This document shows, piece after piece, positions 58,888-64,000 of a stretch of 64,000 nt of DNA. Origin of the DNA: Haliscomenobacter sp965225875 (lineage in GTDB: Bacteria; Bacteroidota; Bacteroidia; Chitinophagales; Saprospiraceae); the NCBI RefSeq assembly GCF_965225875.1, contig NZ_CBDDBS010000002.1:930001-994000 (forward strand), given 5' to 3'. The first letter of the stretch is position 1. Every line of letters starts with the position of its first letter. Below the pieces are notes generated by a model. It worked only from the letters and a program-made list of their open reading frames with translations, made no database searches and was not told the DNA's origin. Both the position numbers and the translations under genes were made by a program.

Positions 58888-58975
58888 AATGATGAATGAT
58901 AAGTAATGAGTGATGAATCCGCTCCGAGTAAGGGGCAACCCATCACTCATTACTTATCATTCATCACTCATCACT
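58888..58975. repeat. Family-B palindrome between murD and ftsW (copy 2)
   Basis: The left part (58888-58916, ATGATGAATGATAAGTAATG and onward) pairs with 58941-58969 with near-perfect complementarity. The loop contains CGCTCCGAGTAAGGGGC. Its right end encodes the last residues and stop of MurD (GVMSDE), and its left end forms the ftsW ribosome-binding region. Confidence 0.87.
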
Positions 58976-60285
58976 CCAAAGACTGCGGCTTTAAATTGCT
59001 CGCCACGGTCTTCGTAGTTTTTGAATAAGTCGAAACTGGCACAAGCGGGCGAAAGTAAAACGGTATCCCCAGCGCTCGCTAATCGCGTTGCTTGTTGTAC
59101 CGCTTCCACCGCCGATCCGGTTTCCACAATTGTATCGATGACTCCATTGAAACTTTGGACAATTTTACTATTGTCCAGTCCCATGCACACAATGGCTTTG
59201 ACTTTGGCTTTGACAAAATCGAGCAGAGGCCCGTAGTCGTTGCCTTTGTCCTGGCCACCTACGATCCAAACAGTGGGTTTGGTCATGGCTTGCAGGGCGT
59301 AGTACACCGAATCGACGTTGGTCGCTTTGCTGTCGTTGATGTATTCCACACCATTTACAGTAGCCACTTTTTCGAGTCGGTGGGGAGCATTTACGAAGGT
59401 GTTCAAACCTTCCTGAATTACAGCAGGCGCAATGCCCAGTTGAAGCGCGGTTTGCACAGCAAACAATGCATTCATGTAATTGTGCTGCCCCATCAATGGA
59501 GTTGTACTCATTTCAAATGTAAACCCGCCAACTTTAAGGCGAGTCCCCTCCGTCATGCTGGAGGAAATGGCTAGCGGTTTAGCCTGGGTGGGGTACTTTT
59601 GTAACTGCCCGCCCACATTGGGGTCGTCGGCATTGTACAAAAAAGTATCCCGGGTCTCTTGTGCCCGTACGATGTTGAACTTTGCCGCCGCGTAATTCTC
59701 CAATTGATAGTTGTAGCGATCCAAATGGTCGGGCGTAATGTTCAAAATCATCGAAATGTCCGGGCGGTATTCCTGAATGCCTTCCAACTGGAAACTACTC
59801 AGTTCCAACACGTAGTAGACATAATCGCGTTCGGCCACAATTCGGGCGAAGCTTTTGCCTACATTCCCGCCCATCGCTACATCGAGGCCCGCTTTGGCGA
59901 GTAGATGGTAGATCAGGTTGGTCGTGGTCGTTTTACCATTGCTTCCGGTAATGCCGATGGTAAAATGCTGGGTATACCGCGCTGCAAATTCAATTTCGGA
60001 GATGACCGGCAATCCTTTTTGGAAAATTTCCTGTAAAAGGGGGGCCTTATCCGGGATGCCCGGGCTTTTGATGATCAGGTCGGCGGCCAGAATGCGTTCA
60101 TGGTCGTGAGTGCCTTCTTCAAAAGCAATGCCTTGCTGGTTCAACTCCGTTTTGTACTGTTCTTTGATCTGACCTTTGTCAGATACAAATACTTCATGGC
60201 CTTTTTGCAAAGCCAATATTGCTGCTCCGACGCCGCTTTCGCCAGCGCCCAGAATGGCGATATTCAATTTTTGATCGAGGCTCAT
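58957..60285 (-). CDS. murD: UDP-N-acetylmuramoylalanine--D-glutamate ligase
   Basis: A 442-residue cytosolic Mur ligase. N-terminal Rossmann-like domain IAILGAGESGVGAAILALQK, ATP loop GITGSNGKTTTTNLIYHL (near residue 113), VLELSSFQLEGIQEYRPDIS, NITPDHLDRY, and VEYINDSKATNVDSVYYALQ with LLSPACASFDLFKNYEDRGE at the end. The last six residues and the stop are encoded by family-B repeat sequence. It lies 4 bp downstream of mraY. Confidence 0.97.
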   Translation of the reverse strand: MSLDQKLNIAILGAGESGVGAAILALQKGHEVFVSDKGQIKEQYKTELNQQGIAFEEGTHDHERILAADLIIKSPGIPDKAPLLQEIFQKGLPVISEIEFAARYTQHFTIGITGSNGKTTTTNLIYHLLAKAGLDVAMGGNVGKSFARIVAERDYVYYVLELSSFQLEGIQEYRPDISMILNITPDHLDRYNYQLENYAAAKFNIVRAQETRDTFLYNADDPNVGGQLQKYPTQAKPLAISSSMTEGTRLKVGGFTFEMSTTPLMGQHNYMNALFAVQTALQLGIAPAVIQEGLNTFVNAPHRLEKVATVNGVEYINDSKATNVDSVYYALQAMTKPTVWIVGGQDKGNDYGPLLDFVKAKVKAIVCMGLDNSKIVQSFNGVIDTIVETGSAVEAVQQATRLASAGDTVLLSPACASFDLFKNYEDRGEQFKAAVFGVMSDE

Positions 60286-60289
60286 GGTT

Positions 60290-61558
60290 CTAGCGGGTTT
60301 TAAGGGTTATGATGGTCATCACAGCCAATAAAATACCGACGATCCAAAAGCGGGTCACAATTTTCACCTCGTGCATTCCCTTCTTCTGATAGTGGTGGTG
60401 CAGGGGTGACATCAGGAAAATCCTACGGCCTTCGCCGTACTTCCGCTTAGTGTATTTGAAATAGGCTACTTGCAGGACGACTGACAAGTTTTCTACTACA
60501 AAAATCCCGCAGAGCATAGGGATCAACAACTCTTTGCGGAGCAAAATAGCCAAAGCAGCGATGATGCCGCCGAGGGTCAAACTGCCCGTATCTCCCATGA
60601 ATACCTGCGCCGGAAAGGCATTGTACCACAAAAAGCCGATACAAGCGCCCACCAAACAAGCTGAAAAGACTACCAATTCCTCGGTTCCTGGCAAGTGCAG
60701 GATGTTGAGGTAGTTGGCGGCAATCGCGTTGGAAGAAACGTAGGCAAAAATGCCCAGCGTAGCACCAATGATTCCCGAAACCCCCGTTGCCAGGCCATCA
60801 ATTCCATCCGTCAGGTTAGCAGCATTGGATACCGCTGTTACCACGATGATGATGAAAGGGATGTACAACAACCACAGCCATTTTTTGTCTGATTCTGGGC
60901 CCCCCGGCATGAGCCAGGCATAATCCAGGTGGTTGTTTTTCAAAAAGGGCACGTTGGTGACGTTGGTTTTGTAGTCCGCTTTTTGGACGGCAGTTCCATC
61001 TGGCTCTTCAGAATAGATGAAACTGCTGACTCGATCCGACTCTGCCAAACCGGCTTCTTGCGCCGCATTGGTTTCCATCCGCACCTTGATGTCGGGGTTG
61101 AACATCATCGCCGTAGCAATGATGATGCCCAGTACCACCTGGCCGATGATTTTGTAGCGCCCACTCAAGCCTTCTTTATTTTTCATAAAGACCTTGATGT
61201 AGTCGTCGACAAAACCAATAATCGCCATCCAGGAGGTTGTGACCACCATAATGATGATGTAGATGTTGTCGAGTTTGGACATCAACAGACAAGGGATCAA
61301 TATGGCCAAAATGATGATCACGCCGCCCATGGTAGGCGTGCCTTTTTTAGAGGTCTGCCCTTCCAAGCCGAGTTCGCGGATCGTTTCACCAATTTGTTGC
61401 TTTTGCAAATACTTGATGATGCGTCCGCCCAACACCATTGAAATGATCAGGGAAAGAATGATTGCTACCCCGGCCCGGAAAGTAATGTACTGAAACAAAC
61501 CAGAGCCTAGAAAGTGCCCAAAATTGGCTTTTAGCCAATCGACTAAGTTAATCAGCAT
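60290..61558 (-). CDS. mraY: Phospho-MurNAc-pentapeptide transferase
   Basis: A 422-residue polytopic enzyme that links UDP-MurNAc-pentapeptide to undecaprenyl phosphate, giving lipid I. The start at 61558 (MLINLVDWLKANFGHFLGSG) was chosen because the 39 codons upstream are not conserved. Motifs: KKGTPTMGGVIIILAILIPC, FVDDYIKVFMKNKEGLSGRY, NAANLTDGIDGLATG, FMGDTGSLTLGGIIAALAIL and PLHHHYQKKGMHEVKIVTRF. It has a periplasmic/loop insertion of roughly 75 residues (around NPDIKVRMETNAAQEAGLAE) that is typical of Bacteroidota MraY. Located between murE and murD. Confidence 0.96.
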   Translation of the reverse strand: MLINLVDWLKANFGHFLGSGLFQYITFRAGVAIILSLIISMVLGGRIIKYLQKQQIGETIRELGLEGQTSKKGTPTMGGVIIILAILIPCLLMSKLDNIYIIIMVVTTSWMAIIGFVDDYIKVFMKNKEGLSGRYKIIGQVVLGIIIATAMMFNPDIKVRMETNAAQEAGLAESDRVSSFIYSEEPDGTAVQKADYKTNVTNVPFLKNNHLDYAWLMPGGPESDKKWLWLLYIPFIIIVVTAVSNAANLTDGIDGLATGVSGIIGATLGIFAYVSSNAIAANYLNILHLPGTEELVVFSACLVGACIGFLWYNAFPAQVFMGDTGSLTLGGIIAALAILLRKELLIPMLCGIFVVENLSVVLQVAYFKYTKRKYGEGRRIFLMSPLHHHYQKKGMHEVKIVTRFWIVGILLAVMTIITLKTR

Positions 61559-61719
61559 AAGTCTTGATGATTGTAAGGATCCAGTTGGTTTTGAAGCAAC
61601 TGGCAAACACCCTATTTTACTTTTAAAGCCGCAAAAATAGCAATTCTCCCCTGCTTTCCACTTTTGGTGGCGCAAGAGTTATCCACAAAGCCTCAATTTT
61701 AGCTTGTCCTTTAAACAAA

Positions 61720-63201
61720 CTAAAGCGAAAATTCTTCGTTCAGAATTTCCTTATCGTCAAAGGGATGTTTCACCCCTTTAATTTCCTGGTATTTTTCATG
61801 GCCTTTGCCCGCAACCAATACAACATCACCACTTTGCGCCAAACGGCAAGCCGTTCGAATGGCTTCTTTGCGGTCGGTGATACTCAGCACCTGGCGGCGT
61901 GACTCGGCAGGAACTCCAGCCTCCATCTCGCGGATGATGGCTTCGGGTTCTTCCGAGCGTGGGTTGTCGCTGGTCAGAATCACCTGATCGCTGTATTGGC
62001 AAGCCACTTTCGCCATGGTGGGTCGTTTGGTACGATCCCGATCACCACCACAACCTACTACGGTCAGCACTTTGGAGTCTGCTTTGCGCAGGGCCTGGAT
62101 GGTTTCCAGCACTTTTTCCAAAGCATCCGGCGTATGGGCGTAGTCAACGATTGCGGTGACCTTGCGCTTGGCGTCGAGTACATAGTCGAAGCGGCCTTCG
62201 GCAGCTTTGAGCTGGCTCAGTTGGGTGAGTGTGTCTACTTTGTCCTGTTCCAGCAAAATTGCCGTGGCATACACTGCGAGGAGGTTGTAGGCGTTGAACT
62301 CACCGATCAGGCGGCCATAAAAATCCTGATTGTCAATGTCCAGATGCAGCCCCGTTAGGCTGTTCTCGATGATGCGGGCCCGAAATTCGGCCATTTGCCG
62401 CAAGCTGTAGCGGTAAACTGTCGCTGCGGTGTTTTGGGTCATCACCATCCCCCGTTTGTCATCAACATTGACCAAGGCAAAAGCTTTTTTCGACAATTGG
62501 TCAAAGAAGCCTTTTTTGGCGCGAATGTAGTTGTCAAAGGTTTTATGGTAATCCAGGTGATCATGGGTGATGTTTGTGAAAATGGCCCCTTTGAAGTCCA
62601 GTCCAGCAATCCGGCCTTGGTCGACCGCATGAGAACTCACTTCCATAAAGGCATATTCACAACCAGCTTCCACCATCTGGGCCAACAATGCGTTGATGGC
62701 TACGGCATCGGGCGTTGTGTGGGTAGAAGCGACCACCTGGCCGGCAATGCGATTTTCTACTGTTGATAGCAAACCACATTTGAAGCCTAAACCACTAAAT
62801 AGGTCATAGAGTAAAGTAACCGTAGTTGTTTTGCCATTCGTACCCGTTACCCCAACCAGATTGAGTTGGTGAGAGGGGTGCTCGTAAAAAGCGGAGGCTA
62901 AAAAGCCCAAGGCTTGAGCTGAATTGGCAACTTGAACAATGGTTACCTGATCCGGAACGTTTTCCGGTATCGTTTCCACAATCAGGGCGCGGGTATTTGC
63001 TTGTAAAACCTGAGGTATAAATTGGTGGCCATCCACCTGCACTCCTTTTACGGCTACAAACAATTTATTCGGGCCCGCCTTGCGGGAATCAAAAATAACT
63101 TCCTCAATCGCGATGTCTGTCGAACCCAAAATCTGCAAAGTTTTTAGTCCTTGCAGCAATGATTTTAAGGTTTTGCCAGTTTGATCCATGTCTTCTTTCA
63201 T
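61720..63201 (-). CDS. murE: UDP-MurNAc-tripeptide synthetase (meso-diaminopimelate-adding)
   Basis: A 493-residue Mur ligase. N-terminal UDP-binding domain with FDSRKAGPNKLFVAVKGVQV, ATP loop LVGVTGTNGKTTTVTLLYDL (near residue 116), THTTPDAVAINALLAQMVEA, EVSSHAVDQGRIAGLDFKGA and ITHDHLDYHKTFDNYIRAK. The DNPR motif (TSDNPRSEEPEAIIREM) is the signature for meso-DAP rather than lysine as the added residue. The start overlaps the ftsI stop (ATGA at 63198-63201). A 161-bp gap with a short CCAGTTG/CAACTGG hairpin separates it from mraY, and murF is not present there. Confidence 0.96.
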   Translation of the reverse strand: MKEDMDQTGKTLKSLLQGLKTLQILGSTDIAIEEVIFDSRKAGPNKLFVAVKGVQVDGHQFIPQVLQANTRALIVETIPENVPDQVTIVQVANSAQALGFLASAFYEHPSHQLNLVGVTGTNGKTTTVTLLYDLFSGLGFKCGLLSTVENRIAGQVVASTHTTPDAVAINALLAQMVEAGCEYAFMEVSSHAVDQGRIAGLDFKGAIFTNITHDHLDYHKTFDNYIRAKKGFFDQLSKKAFALVNVDDKRGMVMTQNTAATVYRYSLRQMAEFRARIIENSLTGLHLDIDNQDFYGRLIGEFNAYNLLAVYATAILLEQDKVDTLTQLSQLKAAEGRFDYVLDAKRKVTAIVDYAHTPDALEKVLETIQALRKADSKVLTVVGCGGDRDRTKRPTMAKVACQYSDQVILTSDNPRSEEPEAIIREMEAGVPAESRRQVLSITDRKEAIRTACRLAQSGDVVLVAGKGHEKYQEIKGVKHPFDDKEILNEEFSL

Positions 63202-64000
63202 CGCAAGGTTATTGATATCGTCTGTCCACGTATTTTGGAATTGGGCGGTATCGATTGACTGATCACCTTCCCTACCCCATTGAGCCTTACCTTAAGCCCG
63301 GCATTTTCCAGGGCGTACAGCGCGTCTCTTAAAGTCATTCCCAATACATTCGGCACAACGCGCTCCGTCAATACCCGATCCTGAAAAAGGATAGAATCGG
63401 CATGAGTGCGGATTACTGCCATTTCGGTTCCGGGACGCCCGTAAAATGGGAGGTCCAGGTATTTCATAGCCGTACGTAAATCCCCGGCGGCACCCGCATC
63501 CAAACCTGGGAGGGCTTCGCTTTTCATCGGAGGCCGCTCAGCCAGATTGACTGGGGTTTGGTGGTTGGTGCCCGTAGCCATGATTTTATCGGCCACTTCC
63601 CGGAAGATTGGGCCCGCAACATCAGAGCCATAAAATCCGGCTTTACGTGGGCGATGAATCACCACAATACAGGAATATCGAGGATTTTCAGCGGGAAAAT
63701 ACCCTACAAATGAAGCCCGGTAACCACCAATCTGGATGTTTTTACCACTGCGTTTGTAGTTGATTTGCGCTGTACCTGTTTTACCCGCAAAATTGTAGGC
63801 ATCCGTTTTTAGCTTTTTGGCCGTACCATCATTGACTACTCCTTCCAACAGTTGGCGGATGCGTTGAATCGAGTTCGCAGATGCAATCTGTCTTTTTACA
63901 ACCGTTGGTGGAAACTCTTCCAGAATCTCACCATACCGTTGAGTACCCGCAACCAAATAGGGTTTCATCATCGTCCCGTTGTTGGCGATGGAGTTGTAAA
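63198..64000 (-). CDS. ftsI: Penicillin-binding protein 3 / FtsI-type transpeptidase with PASTA domain (5' part outside window)
   Basis: The C-terminal 267 residues of a class B PBP; the frame stays open to the window edge. Visible transpeptidase parts: SIANNGTMMKPYLV and the KTG triad motif in FAGKTGTAQINYKRSGKNIQ, followed by ASFVGYFPAENPRYSCIVVI. The last about 65 residues form a PASTA domain (VVPNVLGMTLRDALYALENA, GLKVRLNGVGKVISQSIPPN). The catalytic SxxK and SxN motifs lie upstream. Its stop overlaps the murE start. It cross-links septal peptidoglycan with FtsW. Bacteroidota FtsI/Spo VD-like proteins often carry one PASTA domain. Confidence 0.94.
   Translation of the reverse strand, partial: YNSIANNGTMMKPYLVAGTQRYGEILEEFPPTVVKRQIASANSIQRIRQLLEGVVNDGTAKKLKTDAYNFAGKTGTAQINYKRSGKNIQIGGYRASFVGYFPAENPRYSCIVVIHRPRKAGFYGSDVAGPIFREVADKIMATGTNHQTPVNLAERPPMKSEALPGLDAGAAGDLRTAMKYLDLPFYGRPGTEMAVIRTHADSILFQDRVLTERVVPNVLGMTLRDALYALENAGLKVRLNGVGKVISQSIPPNSKIRGQTISITLR

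Noticed and set aside
58885..58950. Upstream start for ftsW giving 22 extra residues
   Set aside because: The extra codons are translated repeat sequence (family B); conserved FtsW sequence begins after the ATG at 58884.

Overview
The window (about 64 kb, moderate GC) comes from a Bacteroidota chromosome, most likely a Saprospiria/Haliscomenobacter-like lineage. The phylum is well supported: a GH9 enzyme with a type IX secretion C-terminal domain, an ECF sigma/FecR/STN-TonB receptor module, LytS/LytTR signalling, TAnnTTTG promoter-like boxes, weak Shine-Dalgarno sequences, and a Bacteroidota-type dcw cluster without murF. The class is an inference.

Layout. 1-4.3 kb: glutamate synthase gltB (5' end missing) and gltD. 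4.4-11 kb: a secreted GH51 arabinofuranosidase, a lipoprotein, a DUF3291 protein, a GMC dehydrogenase with its Tat-type small subunit, and a small outer-membrane barrel protein. 11.3-18.3 kb: a tightly overlapping four-gene operon encoding a CHAT protease, a tandem nSTAND NTPase, a winged-helix/TM/coiled-coil/WD40 protein and a periplasmic-helical/outer-membrane-barrel protein. This is the best candidate for an undescribed system: a possible trans-envelope sensor wired to a caspase-like protease. 18.4-28.3 kb: glucan phosphorylase, an unrecognised helical protein, an operon of outer-membrane protein/LytS kinase/LytTR regulator, and a stomatin-like protein. 28.5-33.8 kb: a sugar-acid dehydratase, an SDR dehydrogenase and a GH9 glucanase, fitting plant-polysaccharide use and non-phosphorylative pentose oxidation. 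33.9-38.9 kb: TonB receptor, FecR, a zincin-like lipoprotein and an ECF sigma factor. 39-43.4 kb: a four-repeat lipoprotein bracketed by two inverted 117-bp elements, then McrBC. 43.5-51.2 kb: etfBA, a DJ-1/PfpI-hydrolase fusion with a divergent HxlR regulator, and several small unknowns. 51.4-64 kb (minus strand): ftsI (partial), murE, mraY, murD, ftsW, murG, murC, ftsQ, ftsA, ftsZ.

The second striking property is the number of structured intergenic repeats. At least seven families of palindromic or hairpin elements sit at or across gene 3' ends, sometimes supplying the stop codon (mcrC, murD, fecR-like). Several families show compensatory base changes between copies. Two homologous elements of about 253 bp (30.2 and 49.2 kb) look like MITEs or structured-RNA loci, and a 117-bp element flanks the repeat lipoprotein in inverted orientation. 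No transposase, CRISPR array, tRNA or rRNA was seen.
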